Of a stretch of DNA of 64,000 bases, positions 18,196 through 28,111 are shown piece after piece. How positions within the stretch are numbered: position 1 is the stretch's first letter; each line of letters opens with the position of its first letter. The position numbers and the translations under genes were made by a program. Location of the stretch: NCBI RefSeq assembly GCF_001442805.1, contig NZ_CP011131.1, forward strand, positions 4,154,001 to 4,218,000. The letters are read 5' to 3'. Origin of the DNA: Lysobacter gummosus. Lineage in GTDB: Bacteria; Pseudomonadota; Gammaproteobacteria; Xanthomonadales; Xanthomonadaceae. The notes beneath the pieces were generated by a model. The model made no database searches, was not told the origin of the DNA, and saw only the letters and a program-made list of their open reading frames with translations.

Positions 18196-19065
18196 GACGG
18201 CGCCGCGCGCCACCGCGCGCCGCCCCAGCACCACCACCGCGAACGCCGGCAGATACATCATCAGCCCGTACATCGCCGCCGGCACCGCGATCTGCGGCGA
18301 CTGCAGCAAGGTCAGCGCGATCACGATCGCCAGCGTGCTGTTCTGCACGCCCACCTCCATGCCGACGGTGATCGCATCGCGCAGCGCCAGGCCGCTGATC
18401 CGCGCCAGCAAAAAGCCGCCGCCGATCGCCGCCGCGCACATGCCCAGCGCCGCCGGACCCAACTCGGGAAAACTGCGCCACAGCAGATCGCGCTGGGTCA
18501 CGATGATCGCCACGATCAGCAACAGCAGCAGCCCCAACGCGAACCGGCTCACCCACGGTTCGACCCGCAGCGCGAAGCCCGACGCGACCCGGCGCACGCC
18601 CATGCCGAGCAACACCGGCACCAGCACCAGCGCGGCCAGATGCATCACCGTCTGCGCGACCGGCAAGCGGATCTGGCGGGCCTCGCCGCCGAACCACTGC
18701 AGCGCCAGATTGACCAGCAAGGGCACGCTGACGAACGTCACCAGCGCGCTGATCACGGTCAAGGTCACCGCCAGGGCGACGTTGCCGCGGGCCAGATAGG
18801 TCAGCGCGTTCGAGCTGCTGCCGCTGGGACAGGCCGCGACCAGCACGAAGCCGACCGCGAATTCGAGCGAATCGGGAAACATCCAGGCCACCGCGAAGCC
18901 CAGCGCCGGCAGCAGCAGATAGTGGCCGATCAGGCCGACCACGACCGGCTTGGGATGGCGGCCGACGCGGCGGAAGTCTTCGCCGCTGAGCGTCAGGCCG
19001 ATGCCGCACATGATGATGGCGATCGCGATCGGCAGACCGATCTTGAGCAACAGGCTGTCCTGCAC
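18190..19065 (-). CDS. Bile acid:sodium symporter (BASS) family transporter
   Basis: An integral inner-membrane protein of 291 residues with about nine to ten hydrophobic segments. Family markers include the ACPSGSSSNALTYLARGN stretch near residue 80 and EVGVQNSTLAIVIAL near residue 225, which form the sodium and substrate crossover region. GTG at 19065 has an excellent AGGAG six to seven bases upstream and was preferred to an upstream ATG. The transported anion is not predictable from sequence or neighbours. Confidence 0.82.
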   Translation of the reverse strand: MQDSLLLKIGLPIAIAIIMCGIGLTLSGEDFRRVGRHPKPVVVGLIGHYLLLPALGFAVAWMFPDSLEFAVGFVLVAACPSGSSSNALTYLARGNVALAVTLTVISALVTFVSVPLLVNLALQWFGGEARQIRLPVAQTVMHLAALVLVPVLLGMGVRRVASGFALRVEPWVSRFALGLLLLLIVAIIVTQRDLLWRSFPELGPAALGMCAAAIGGGFLLARISGLALRDAITVGMEVGVQNSTLAIVIALTLLQSPQIAVPAAMYGLMMYLPAFAVVVLGRRAVARGAVA

Positions 19066-19199
19066 GGCGTTTCTCCTGGATGGCGCGCGCGGCCCGGATC
19101 GACGCGGCGACACAGCGATGATGAGCTGCGTGCACGCGCCGCCGTCAAGTCGAACACATCTCGAAACGCAACATCGAAACGTCTGCGCCGATCGCTGCT

Positions 19200-19239
19200 G
19201 CTGAAGCCCCGGTAGAGGGCTTTCAGGAGGGGCTTCAGC
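19200..19239. repeat. Short GGGGCTTCAGC inverted repeat
   Basis: Perfect 11-bp arms (19200-19210 and 19229-19239) flank an 18-base loop between the aldolase and transporter genes. It shares its core with the larger paired repeats near 20.9, 35.4 and 39.2 kb. Confidence 0.65.
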
Positions 19240-19272
19240 CCCGATGCACTTCGCTCGGCCCGCAGCGCCGCC

Positions 19273-20034
19273 TCATTGCTCGTACCCCGGGCTCTCCCGC
19301 GCCAGACGCCGCAATAGCGACGGCCACGCCAACGCCCCGCCCAGTCCGCGCGTCACCTGCGCCGCCTGCGCCTGGATGCCGGCGAGGATCGGCGCCGGAA
19401 TCGGCAGCAGCTCGCGCGCGCCGGCCAGCGCACGCACCTGGATCGCGCACGCGGCCTCGAAGATGTACATCGCCAGGAACGCATCGGCCACGCTCGCGCC
19501 CACGGTCAGCAAGCCGTGATTGCGCAGCATCAGGAAGGTGTTGCGGCCCAGGTCGGCGACCAGCCGCGGCTTTTCCGCGTCGTTGAGGGCCACGCCCTCG
19601 TAGTCGTGATAGCCCAGCGCCGCCAGCACGAACAGGGACTGCTGCGAAATCGCCAGCACGCCGTCCTTCTGCGCCGACACCGCCACGCCGTTGAGCGAAT
19701 GGGTGTGCATCACGCACAAAGCGTCTTCGCGCGCGGCGTGCACCGCGCTGTGGATCACGAACCCGGCCGGATTGACCGGATACTCCGAGGCGCCGACCGG
19801 CTGCCCGTCCAGGCCGACCTTGACCAGCGAGGACGCGGTGATCTCCGCGAATCCCATGCCGTAGGGGTTGATCAGGAAATGGTGCTCCGGGCCGAGGACG
19901 CGGGCGGTGAGATGGGTGAAGATCAGATCGTCCCAGCCGTGCAGGGCGATCAGCCGGTAGGCGGCGGCCAGATCGACCCGCAGCGCCCATTCCTCGGCGG
20001 AGCAGTCGGGGCCGGACATCGGGCGTGCGCTCAT
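19273..20034 (-). CDS. Class II aldolase/adducin family protein
   Basis: A protein of 253 residues with the zinc-binding class II aldolase fold: FTHLTARV, INPYGMGFAEITASSLVKV, the metal-ligand pair in MHTHSLNG, and a third ligand His in LMLRNHGLLTVG. The family includes fuculose-phosphate-type aldolases and decarboxylating relatives; longer members without a kinase partner often have unassigned substrates, so none is claimed. It is transcribed away from the Crp/Fnr-type gene, about 100 bp apart, so the two may share a control region. Confidence 0.85.
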   Translation of the reverse strand: MSARPMSGPDCSAEEWALRVDLAAAYRLIALHGWDDLIFTHLTARVLGPEHHFLINPYGMGFAEITASSLVKVGLDGQPVGASEYPVNPAGFVIHSAVHAAREDALCVMHTHSLNGVAVSAQKDGVLAISQQSLFVLAALGYHDYEGVALNDAEKPRLVADLGRNTFLMLRNHGLLTVGASVADAFLAMYIFEAACAIQVRALAGARELLPIPAPILAGIQAQAAQVTRGLGGALAWPSLLRRLARESPGYEQ

Positions 20035-20137
20035 CGTGGCTTACCTTCGGGTGGGCTGAGCGCAAAATACCCCGGAGCCAGCGGCGGCGACCGTCGCCTG
20101 GCCGACACTTGCCGCACCCGCAGCCACCGGAGCCCGC

Positions 20138-20845
20138 ATGCACGATCGCTCGCCGCTCACCGCCGATCCCTGGCTGCGCGATCTGTCGCCGGCCGTGGTC
20201 GCGCATCTGCAGGCGATGTCGGTGCATCGGCGCCTGCGCGACGGCGAGCTTCTGTACGCGCGCGGCGACGCCGCCGACGGCCTGTACGGCGTGGTCCGCG
20301 GCCGCATCCGCATGAGTGTGCCGACGCCGAACGGGCGCGAGATGTTGTTCGTGCTGTTCGAGCCCGGCAGTTGGTTTGGCGAGGTGTCGATGTTCGACGG
20401 CGAGCCGCGTCCGCAGGATGCGCGCGCGGTCGGCGACACCGAAATCCTGTTGCTGCCGCGCACGCGGTTCCTCGCCCTGCTGGACGACCACCCGGAGTTG
20501 TATCGCGGCTTCACCCGCCTGCTGTGCCGCAAGCTGCGCACGGTGCTGGAGTTCGTCGAAGACGCCCTGACCCTGCCGCTGGCCGCGCGCCTGGGCAAGC
20601 GCGTGCTGGAGCTGGCGCGTGTGTACGGCGTGGACGAAGCCGAAGGCCGGCTGATCGATCTGGCGCTGCCGCAGGACGATCTGGCCAGCATGCTCGGCGC
20701 GACTCGCCAGAGCGTGAGCAAGGAACTGCGCTCGTGGGAACAGCAGGGCTGGATCGCGCTGCGCTACCGGCATGTAGTGTTGCGCGATGCGGCTGCGCTG
20801 GAGCGGATGGTGGCGCGGTTGTCGGGGTTGCCGGAGGGGCGCTAG
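20138..20845 (+). CDS. Crp/Fnr-family transcription regulator
   Basis: A DNA-binding regulator of 235 residues. The cyclic-nucleotide-binding beta-roll spans about residues 15-125 (ELLYARGDAADGLYGVVRGRIR, then FEPGSWFGEVSMFDGEPR). A long helix follows, then a winged HTH with PQDDLASMLGATRQSVSKELRSWEQQGWI near residues 180-205. The beta-roll does not show the usual cAMP-contact RTA motif, so its ligand is uncertain. There are no clustered cysteines for an Fnr-type iron-sulfur centre. It is divergent from the class II aldolase gene. Confidence 0.87.
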   Translation: MHDRSPLTADPWLRDLSPAVVAHLQAMSVHRRLRDGELLYARGDAADGLYGVVRGRIRMSVPTPNGREMLFVLFEPGSWFGEVSMFDGEPRPQDARAVGDTEILLLPRTRFLALLDDHPELYRGFTRLLCRKLRTVLEFVEDALTLPLAARLGKRVLELARVYGVDEAEGRLIDLALPQDDLASMLGATRQSVSKELRSWEQQGWIALRYRHVVLRDAAALERMVARLSGLPEGR

Positions 20846-20898
20846 ATCGCGCTGCGGGTTCTTGGACAGGTAGACCGACCAGCGCTGGGACAAAAGCG

Positions 20899-20973
20899 TC
20901 GGGGCTGAAGCCCCTCCCACAAAAGACCTCGGCGCATCATCGAAGTCTGTTGTGGGAGGGGCTTCAGCCCCGA
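20899..20973. repeat. 24-bp paired inverted repeat (GGGGCTTCAGCCCC family)
   Basis: Arms at 20899-20922 and 20950-20973 are perfectly complementary over 24 bp, each containing the GGGGCTGAAGCCCC palindrome and CTCCCACAA. It lies between the Crp/Fnr-type gene and the convergent TonB receptor and may stop transcription from both sides. Confidence 0.75.
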
Positions 20974-21043
20974 TGCTCTTCGATCAGGTTGCAGCGAAAA
21001 CCACCACCGTCATTCCCGAGAACGCGGAAATGACGAGCCAAGA

Positions 21044-21085
21044 TGCAAAATCGCGCGCGCGGCGGCCCGCCTCGAGCCGCCGCGC
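21044..21085 (-). terminator. Terminator of the TonB receptor gene
   Basis: A perfect 10-bp GC stem (GCGCGGCGGC at 21057-21066, complement at 21076-21085) with a 9-base loop lies just past the stop codon. On the minus strand it is followed within about 8 bases by TTTT. Confidence 0.5.
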
Positions 21086-21099
21086 CTCTCCATTACCCA

Positions 21100-23463
21100 T
21101 CAGAACCGGGCGTCGAAGGTCAAGAACACCTGCCGCGGCGCATTGGCATGGAAAGCATAGGTCTTGCCCTGCGGGTCCGAAGCGCTGAACGCGGTCAGGT
21201 TGCTCGCCGTGCGCTTGTCGCCCAGGTTAGTGCCGTTGAGCGCGATCGACCACTGCCGGAACGGCCCCATCGCATCGAAGGTGTAGCGCACCGCCGCATC
21301 GAAGGTGGTCGAACCGCCGAAGCCGTTGTCGTTGGTGTAGGTGTAGTAACGCTTGCCGGTGTATTTGCCGCTAAGCGTCGCCAGCCACGGGCCGTTGCGA
21401 TAGGTGATCTCGCTGGACAGCATCTTGTCCGGCACATCGACCACGCGCTTGTCGCGGGTCTGCACGACCTTGCCGCTGTCGATGTAGTTGTCCTGATAGG
21501 TGGACTTGTTCCACGACAGCGCGTTGTACCACTCGAAGTGTTCGCTCGGCTTCCAGATGAAGACCAGCTCGCTGCCGTAGCTGTCCACGGAACCGACGTT
21601 GAAGAACTTCGTGATGCACTCCGGACGGGTGCCGGCTTCGATGCTGGAACACGGGTTCAACGACAACAGGCGGTTGTCGAACTTGACCTTGTACACGCTC
21701 AACGAGGCCTGATAGGTCTCGCCGACGCGGCGGTAGCCGGCTTCCAGGGTCTGCGATTCTTCCGGCTTGAGGTCGGCCTTCTGCGCATCGAACGCAGCCT
21801 GACCGATCGCCAGCGGGCCGCCGGCGCCGCCGCCGACGAAGGCGGCGACGTTTTCCGTGTAGGCCGCGAACAATTCCTGGCCTTCGCCGAGCTTGTAGCC
21901 CACGCCGATCTGCGGCAGGAAGCTGTCCTTGGTTTCCAGGCGCCCGGTCGCGTTGGGCACTTCCATCGCGCGCGGATCGACCTGGCGCGCACGCATGTCC
22001 ACCTGGGTGCTCTTGGCGCCCACGTCCACGGTCATGCGGCCGTCGAGCAGGCTGATGGTGTCCTGCAGATAGGCCTGGCGGGTGTTGATGCGGTACTTCT
22101 GGAAGAACAGGCGGCGGTCGGGATCGTTGAGGAAGCGGTCGTCGTTGACCGGGCCTTCGATGAAATAGAAATTGCGCTGCACGTCGTGATGGTTGCTCTC
22201 GTACCAGAAGCCGCCTTCGATGCGGTGGTTGCCGATTTCCCAGGCCAGCGAGCTCATCACGCCGTAACGGTTGATGCCGTAGTTGGTGCTGCGGATCGAG
22301 ATCGGGATGGCCTTGGCCGTGTTCGGATACGAGTAATTGCCCGGCGACCACCAATGGCCCTGGCCGCGGTCGTCGTGGTAGTAGGCCTGCGACTTCAACA
22401 GCAGGCCTTCGCCGAGATTGAACTCGCCGGCCAGCGCGGCCAGATGGTCGGTGCGGATGGCGCGGCTGGCGTAGTAGGCGTCGTCGATGGTCGCCGCCGG
22501 GCTGGTGAACGAACAACGCGGATCGCCGGCGCGATGCTGGTTGGCCGGCCATGGCTTGGGCGCGCAGTACGCCGCGGCGATGGCGCGCTGCCAGTCGGGC
22601 TTGTACAGATTCCAGTCCCAATCCGCGCCGCGCGCGAGCAGCGCTTTCGACAGATAGGCGTAGTTGGCCTGGCTGGTCTCGGCGCTGGCGACATAGGCGC
22701 TGATGCGGTTGCCGTCGCCGAAGTTATAGACCGCCTTCAGGTTGACCTGATTCTGGTCCTGGTTGTCGCCGGGACGCGACCACATGTCGGCGCTGAGCAG
22801 CGAGCCGGACAGATACATCGAGAAGCCGCCGTGGTCGCCGGTGTCCAGGCGCGCATAGGTGCGGCGCGTGTTGTCGCTGCCGAAGGTCTGCGCCACGCGC
22901 AGGCCGAACTCGGCCTGCGGATCGGAGGAGTAGTACTGCAAGGTGCCGCCGAGGTTGCTGGTCGAGGCGGTGCCGAGCGAGCCGATGCCGGCGGCGAGTT
23001 CGGCGCTGGCCAGGTTTTCGCCGATCAGCGCTCGGCTGATGCCCAGGCCGTTGTAGTTGCCGTAGCTGTTGTCGCCCAGCGGGATGCCGTCGAGGGTGTA
23101 GCCGAGCAGGCGCTGGTTGAAGCCGCGCAAGCTGATGGTCTGCGATTCCTCGTTGGCGCCGTAGGCGTCGTTGGACTGCACCGAGATGCCGGGCAGCTTG
23201 TTGAGGATCTTCTGCGCGCTGGTGCCGGGCGTGGTCTTCTCGATGTCGGCGAGCTTGACGCGCTGCACCTGGCGGGTTTCGCCCATGCCGATCACCGAGA
23301 CCGCATCGAGCGTGGTGGTTTCGCCGCTCATGCCGGCGTCGGCGTCGGCGGTGGCATCGGCCGCGGCGCTGGCGGGCGCAGCGGCGGCGGCATACACCGG
23401 CACGGTCGCCAGCGCGGTCGAAATCGCCAGCGCGAGCGCGGCCGTGGTGTGGGGGTACTTCAT
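21100..23463 (-). CDS. TonB-dependent outer-membrane receptor
   Basis: A protein of 787 residues that imports a scarce ligand across the outer membrane using TonB energy. ATG at 23463 has GGAGAG just upstream and starts a signal peptide (MKYPHTTAALALAISTALA) ending near VYA. The plug domain follows (VKLADIEKTTPGTSAQ, ISLRGFNQRLLGYTLDG), then a beta-barrel ending in the typical aromatic Phe (TFDARF). The plug has the pattern of transporters whose ligand is not a known siderophore; ligand unknown. It diverges from the KgtP-like gene, so a role in carboxylate or metal-carboxylate uptake is possible (inference from context). Confidence 0.88.
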   Translation of the reverse strand: MKYPHTTAALALAISTALATVPVYAAAAAPASAAADATADADAGMSGETTTLDAVSVIGMGETRQVQRVKLADIEKTTPGTSAQKILNKLPGISVQSNDAYGANEESQTISLRGFNQRLLGYTLDGIPLGDNSYGNYNGLGISRALIGENLASAELAAGIGSLGTASTSNLGGTLQYYSSDPQAEFGLRVAQTFGSDNTRRTYARLDTGDHGGFSMYLSGSLLSADMWSRPGDNQDQNQVNLKAVYNFGDGNRISAYVASAETSQANYAYLSKALLARGADWDWNLYKPDWQRAIAAAYCAPKPWPANQHRAGDPRCSFTSPAATIDDAYYASRAIRTDHLAALAGEFNLGEGLLLKSQAYYHDDRGQGHWWSPGNYSYPNTAKAIPISIRSTNYGINRYGVMSSLAWEIGNHRIEGGFWYESNHHDVQRNFYFIEGPVNDDRFLNDPDRRLFFQKYRINTRQAYLQDTISLLDGRMTVDVGAKSTQVDMRARQVDPRAMEVPNATGRLETKDSFLPQIGVGYKLGEGQELFAAYTENVAAFVGGGAGGPLAIGQAAFDAQKADLKPEESQTLEAGYRRVGETYQASLSVYKVKFDNRLLSLNPCSSIEAGTRPECITKFFNVGSVDSYGSELVFIWKPSEHFEWYNALSWNKSTYQDNYIDSGKVVQTRDKRVVDVPDKMLSSEITYRNGPWLATLSGKYTGKRYYTYTNDNGFGGSTTFDAAVRYTFDAMGPFRQWSIALNGTNLGDKRTASNLTAFSASDPQGKTYAFHANAPRQVFLTFDARF

Positions 23464-23875
23464 GACTCTCTCCGGGGGCAGGACGGACACATCCGGACAA
23501 GCATGAATGGCGCAGATGACGTGCAGATGGCGGCACGGCGCGCACCGGCGCGGTGATTTACCGGACGATGACGCGACGAATCGCCGGCCTGGAGCGGCAT
23601 CGTTCGCGCCGCGCCCGGCGTTCTTCGACTAAAGCACTACCCCGCCCGTAGCGCGCGAAATACGCCGCTGAACAGCGCTCGGCGGCGTATTTCCAACCCT
23701 GCGCACACTGCGTTCCAGAGTTCTAACCCTAAGGTGCTATTGGCCCACCCCGCCCCCCAGCCCACCATCGGCGCCGGGTGCAGGGACGTGCCGCGCCCGC
23801 CGTTGCCGCGCCGCGAACGATCGCACCGCGACGACAACGCATCACCCCGCCATACCCGCCGTTGCAGGAGCCGCC
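23464..23875. other. Divergent control region with 12-bp dyad
   Basis: About 410 bp between the TonB receptor and the KgtP-like gene. It contains a perfect 12-bp inverted repeat (GAAATACGCCGC at 23657-23668, GCGGCGTATTTC at 23682-23693) with a 13-base centre, a candidate operator or RNA hairpin. No gene was recognised. Confidence 0.5.
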
Positions 23876-25204
23876 GTGAGCGCGATCACCACCGCCGACA
23901 TCCCCTCCATCGCTCCGGCCATGAGCCCGGGACAACGGCTCAAGTCGATCTTCTCCGGATCGATCGGCAATCTGGTCGAGTACTACGACTGGTACGTCTA
24001 CAGCGCATTCTCGCTGTACTTCGCCCACGTGTTCTTCCCCAAGGGCGACAAGATTTCGCAGGCGCTCAACGCCGCGGCGATCTTCGCAGTCGGCTTCCTG
24101 ATGCGCCCGCTCGGCGGCTGGGTGTTCGGCCGCTACGCCGACCGCCACGGCCGCAAGGCCGCGCTGATGCTGTCGGTGCTGATGATGTGCGCCGGCTCGC
24201 TCATCATCACCTTCACCCCCGGCTACGAAACCATCGGCGTGTTCGCGCCGGTACTGCTGGTGGCGGCGCGGTTGATGCAGGGCCTGAGCGTCGGCGGCGA
24301 ATACGGCAGCTCGGCGACCTACCTGAGCGAGATGGCCTCGCGCGAGAACCGCGGTTTCTGGTCCAGCTTCCTCTACGTCACCCTGATCATGGGCCAGCTG
24401 CTCGCGCTGATGGTGCTGATCGTGCTGCAGCAGTTCGTGTTGAACGAAGAACAGCTGCGCGACTGGGGCTGGCGGATTCCGTTCGCGATCGGCGCGATGG
24501 CCGCGATCATCGCCCTGTACCTGCGCCGCAACATGCAGGAAACCGAATCGTTCACCAAGCTGCAGGCCAGCGACACGCCCAAGCGCAAGGAAGGCTCGCT
24601 GCGCACGCTGGCGCAGCACCCGCGCGCGGTGCTGACCGTGGTCGGCCTGACCATGGGCGGCACGCTGGCGTTCTACACCTACACCAACTACATGCTGAAG
24701 TTCCTCACCATCAGCACCGGCTTCGACAAGGAAACCGCGTCGCTGATCAACGCCGCCAGCCTGTTCGTGTACATGCTGATGCAACCGCTGGTCGGCGCGC
24801 TGTCGGACCGGATCGGCCGGCGCCCGCTGCTGATCGCCTTCGGCGTGCTCGGCACCGTGCTGACCGTGCCGGTGATGCACTGGATCCGCGACGCGCAATC
24901 GCCGATGCAGGCGTTCTGGCTGATCATGATCCTGCTCAGCGCGGTCAGCGGCTACACCGCCATCAACGCGGTGGTGAAGGCCGAATTGTTCCCGGTCGAG
25001 GTCCGCGCGCTCGGCGTCGGCCTGCCCTACGCGCTCACCGTCGCCCTGTTCGGCGGCACCGCCGAGCCGATCGCGCTGTGGTTCAAGCAGATCGGCATGG
25101 AAACCGGCTTCTTCTGGTACGTCAGCGCCTGCATCGCCTGCTCGCTGCTGGTCTACGCGTTCATGCCCGACACCCGCAAGCATTCGCAGATCGATCACGA
25201 CTGA
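23876..25204 (+). CDS. kgtP: MFS metabolite:H+ symporter, KgtP-like
   Basis: An inner-membrane transporter of 442 residues with about 12 membrane segments. It closely follows the E. coli alpha-ketoglutarate permease pattern as I remember it: [69 protein letters not shown], and [12 protein letters not shown] in the second half. The start is GTG with GGAG upstream. It is followed 43 bp later by dctA on the same strand, so a carboxylate-uptake operon is likely. 2-Oxoglutarate is the best-guess substrate. Confidence 0.78.
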   Translation: MSAITTADIPSIAPAMSPGQRLKSIFSGSIGNLVEYYDWYVYSAFSLYFAHVFFPKGDKISQALNAAAIFAVGFLMRPLGGWVFGRYADRHGRKAALMLSVLMMCAGSLIITFTPGYETIGVFAPVLLVAARLMQGLSVGGEYGSSATYLSEMASRENRGFWSSFLYVTLIMGQLLALMVLIVLQQFVLNEEQLRDWGWRIPFAIGAMAAIIALYLRRNMQETESFTKLQASDTPKRKEGSLRTLAQHPRAVLTVVGLTMGGTLAFYTYTNYMLKFLTISTGFDKETASLINAASLFVYMLMQPLVGALSDRIGRRPLLIAFGVLGTVLTVPVMHWIRDAQSPMQAFWLIMILLSAVSGYTAINAVVKAELFPVEVRALGVGLPYALTVALFGGTAEPIALWFKQIGMETGFFWYVSACIACSLLVYAFMPDTRKHSQIDHD

Positions 25205-25247
25205 TCGTCCTTCCCTCTTCACGTCTTCGCGCTACAGGAACGAAACC

Positions 25248-26579
25248 ATGAAATCGCCAGCCTCGCGTTTCTATCTATGGGTGGTGGCCGCCATCATCCT
25301 CGGCGGTGTGGTCGGGCATTTCTTCCCCGATTTCGGCGTCAAGCTAAAGCCGCTGGGCGACGGTTTCATCTCGCTGATCAAGATGCTGATCGGCCCGATC
25401 ATTTTCCTGACCGTGGTGCTGGGCATCGCCGGCGTCGCCGACGTCAAGAAGGTCGGGCGCGTCGGCGCCAAGGCGATCTTGTACTTCGAAGTGGTTTCGA
25501 CCTTCGCCCTGGTGATCGGCCTGATGGTCGTCAACACGCTGAAGCCTGGCGCGGGCTTCAACGCCAACGTGGCCGACCTGGACCCGAAGAAGGTCGCCGA
25601 GGCCATCGGCTACGCGCACAAGGCCGAAGAGCAGAGCACGGTCGATTTCCTGCTGCACATCATCCCCAAGACCTTCACCGACGCCTTCACCGGCGAAGGC
25701 AGCCTGTTGCAGGTGCTGCTGCTGGCGGTGCTGTTCGGCTTCGCCCTGCTGCACATGGGCAAGGCCGGCGAAAAGGTCATGGATCTGTTCGAGACGCTGT
25801 CGAAAGCGTTCTTCGGCATCATGAGCATGGTCATGAAGCTGGCCCCGATCGGCGCCGGCGCGGCGATGGCCTTCACCATCGGCAAGTTCGGCATCGAATC
25901 GCTCGGCCCGCTGCTCAAGCTGATGGGCAGCTTCTATCTCACCTGCGCCCTGTTCGTGCTGATCGTGCTCGGCGCCATCGCCCGTCTCACCGGCTTCAGC
26001 ATCCTGCGCTTCATCCGCTATATCCGCGACGAACTCCTGCTGGTGCTGGGCACTTCGTCGTCGGAATCGGCGCTGGTGCCGCTGATGCGCAAGCTCGAAC
26101 GCCTGGGCTGCTCCAAGCCGGTGGTCGGCCTGGTGGTTCCCAGCGGTTATTCGTTCAACCTCGACGGCACCAACATCTATCTGACGATGGCGGCGATCTT
26201 CGTCGCGCAGGCGCTCAACGTCGAACTCACCCTGACGCAGGAAATCACCCTGCTGGCGGTAGCGATGCTGACCTCCAAGGGCGCTTCCGGCGTGACCGGC
26301 GCGGGCTTCATCACCCTGGCCGCGACCCTGACCGTGGTGCCGGCGGTGCCGGTCGCGGGCCTGGCGCTGATCCTGGGCATCGACCGCTTCATGAGCGAAG
26401 CGCGCGCGCTGACCAACCTGATCGGCAACGGCGTGGCCACGGTGGTGGTGGCGCGCTGGGAGAACGAGCTCGACCGCGACAAGCTCAATCATGAGCTGAT
26501 CAATCCGCCGAGCGCGCTCGACCTCGACGCCGAGCTGCCGAGCGACCACCACGGCCCGCTGAGCGACAAGGCCGCCTGA
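25248..26579 (+). CDS. dctA: C4-dicarboxylate transporter DctA
   Basis: An inner-membrane cation-coupled symporter of 443 residues for succinate, fumarate and malate (DAACS family). Markers: [21 protein letters not shown] near residue 40, the re-entrant serine-rich [11 protein letters not shown] near residue 270, [14 protein letters not shown] near residue 300, and [13 protein letters not shown] with [19 protein letters not shown] toward the end. ATG 25248 is preceded by an AGGA-type site. It sits directly after the KgtP-like gene and before an outer-membrane porin. Confidence 0.93.
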   Translation: MKSPASRFYLWVVAAIILGGVVGHFFPDFGVKLKPLGDGFISLIKMLIGPIIFLTVVLGIAGVADVKKVGRVGAKAILYFEVVSTFALVIGLMVVNTLKPGAGFNANVADLDPKKVAEAIGYAHKAEEQSTVDFLLHIIPKTFTDAFTGEGSLLQVLLLAVLFGFALLHMGKAGEKVMDLFETLSKAFFGIMSMVMKLAPIGAGAAMAFTIGKFGIESLGPLLKLMGSFYLTCALFVLIVLGAIARLTGFSILRFIRYIRDELLLVLGTSSSESALVPLMRKLERLGCSKPVVGLVVPSGYSFNLDGTNIYLTMAAIFVAQALNVELTLTQEITLLAVAMLTSKGASGVTGAGFITLAATLTVVPAVPVAGLALILGIDRFMSEARALTNLIGNGVATVVVARWENELDRDKLNHELINPPSALDLDAELPSDHHGPLSDKAA

Positions 26580-26586
26580 GTTCCAC

Positions 26587-26611
26587 CGGCCCGCGCCGGG
26601 CGCGCGGGCCG
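26587..26611 (+). terminator. Hairpin after dctA
   Basis: A 9-bp stem (CGGCCCGCG and complement) with a 7-base loop lies 8 bases past the dctA stop. There is no T-run, so it may be a 3'-end stabiliser rather than a terminator. Confidence 0.3.
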
Positions 26612-26708
26612 TACAACCCCAACCCTTCCCAGCCGGACGCACAGCGCGCCCGGCGCGGTTTCCTGCTGCCAGGACGGCGGTAATAACGACCTTGGAGCAC
26701 GACCGACC

Positions 26709-27896
26709 ATGCGCATCGATCGCCTCGCCCTCGTCCTGTCCCTGACCGCGTTGCCCTGTGCCGCGCAGGCCGGCAACTTCGACGACTGGCCGACCAAGTA
26801 CACCTTCGGCGACGGCACGGAGATTTCCGCGACCGGCAACTTCGCCTACGACGTGGTGGATTTTTCCGGCGACGGCTACGGCACCGCCGCGACCGACCTG
26901 TCCGACGACGGCCACTACCGTCGCCGCGAGTTCGGCATGAATCTGAAAAAGAAAGACGTCTACGATTTCACCGCGGTGTTCGATTTCGAATCCAAGCTCT
27001 GGCTCGACGTCGCCCTGCGCCTGGACACCAAGGCCTGGTTCGGCGCCGACTACGGCAAGCTGCGCGTGGGTTACTTCAAGACGCCGGTGAGCATGGAGAG
27101 CGTCGCCGCCTCGCGCTCCGCCAGCATGCTGGAGCAGTCGGCCGCCTCGCAGGCGGTCTACGAAGGCCGCCGCACCGGCGTGGAGTGGTCGATGGAACGC
27201 CCGCGCTACGCGGTCAGCGCGGCGTACTTCTTCGGTCACGATCTGCAGGGCGACAACCCGGGCACCACCGCCGCCGGGCGCGCGGTGTGGACGCCGGTCA
27301 AGGACAAGGATCACGTCGTGCACCTGGGCCTGACCGGCTCGGTCGAGAACCCGCACGGCTTCACCGATGGACGCGGCGCCTATTTCGGCCCCGCCGCGCG
27401 TTTCCGCGCGCGGCCGATGAACGGCCTCACGCCGGTGCGCCTGGTCGATTCGGGCAGCCTGCGCAATACCGACAAGATCGTGCGCAACGGCTTGGAAGCG
27501 TTGTGGATCGACGGCCCGTGGTCGGTGCAGGCCGAGTATCTGCGCGCGACCGCCGAACGCGACAACGGCGCACGCGATTTCACCGCCAACGGTTACTACG
27601 TCACCGGCAGCTGGGTGCTGACCGGCGAAACCCGCCCCTACACCGGCAACAACGTCGGCAACATCAAGCCCGCGCACGGCTATGGCGCGGTGGAGTTGCT
27701 GGCGCGCTTGGGCGAACTGGATCTGGACGACGGCGGCATCGCCGGTGGCAAGCAGCGCGACTGGACCTTGGGCGTGAACTGGTACCTGACCACACACTTC
27801 AAGTTCCAGGCCAACTACGTGCGGGTGAAGGCCGACAAGGGCCTGCTGTCGGCCGATCCGGACGTGATGGAGGTTCGGGCTCAGGTGCAGTTCTGA
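26709..27896 (+). CDS. Outer-membrane porin, OprO/OprP type
   Basis: A protein of 395 residues with signal peptide MRIDRLALVLSLTALPCAAQA and a beta-barrel rich in alternating hydrophobic and aromatic residues, ending in the outer-membrane Phe (VRAQVQF). The GYFKTPVSMESVAAS stretch and the TGVEWSMERPRY region match the phosphate-selective porin O/P family. Family members carry anions. Here, downstream of dctA and before the sensor kinase, it may carry carboxylates; phosphate or polyphosphate remains possible. Confidence 0.82.
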   Translation: MRIDRLALVLSLTALPCAAQAGNFDDWPTKYTFGDGTEISATGNFAYDVVDFSGDGYGTAATDLSDDGHYRRREFGMNLKKKDVYDFTAVFDFESKLWLDVALRLDTKAWFGADYGKLRVGYFKTPVSMESVAASRSASMLEQSAASQAVYEGRRTGVEWSMERPRYAVSAAYFFGHDLQGDNPGTTAAGRAVWTPVKDKDHVVHLGLTGSVENPHGFTDGRGAYFGPAARFRARPMNGLTPVRLVDSGSLRNTDKIVRNGLEALWIDGPWSVQAEYLRATAERDNGARDFTANGYYVTGSWVLTGETRPYTGNNVGNIKPAHGYGAVELLARLGELDLDDGGIAGGKQRDWTLGVNWYLTTHFKFQANYVRVKADKGLLSADPDVMEVRAQVQF

Positions 27897-27900
27897 GCAG

Positions 27901-28103
27901 CCGGGATTCGGAATTCGGGATTCGGGATTGGTAAAAGCGCGGCGGGAGGTTGCGCGCTTTTGACTTTGCCGCGGCACGTGAGGACGATGAAGGCGTAGCC
28001 CGCCACAGCGGGCGTCCGCGGCAGACCCGACGCTCAGCCCGTGCGCATCCAGGTTCACGGCGCCCCGCTGTTACGAATCCCAAATTCCGAATCCCGAATC
28101 CCG
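27901..28103. repeat. Inverted GGGATTCGGGATTC repeat element
   Basis: Arms at 27901-27929 and about 28076-28103 are complementary apart from a few mismatches. They frame about 145 bp between the porin and the kinase. The right arm is translated if an upstream kinase start is used, giving a spurious NPKFRIPNPG, so it argues for the GTG start at 28112. Confidence 0.6.
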
Positions 28104-28111
28104 GCCCCAAC

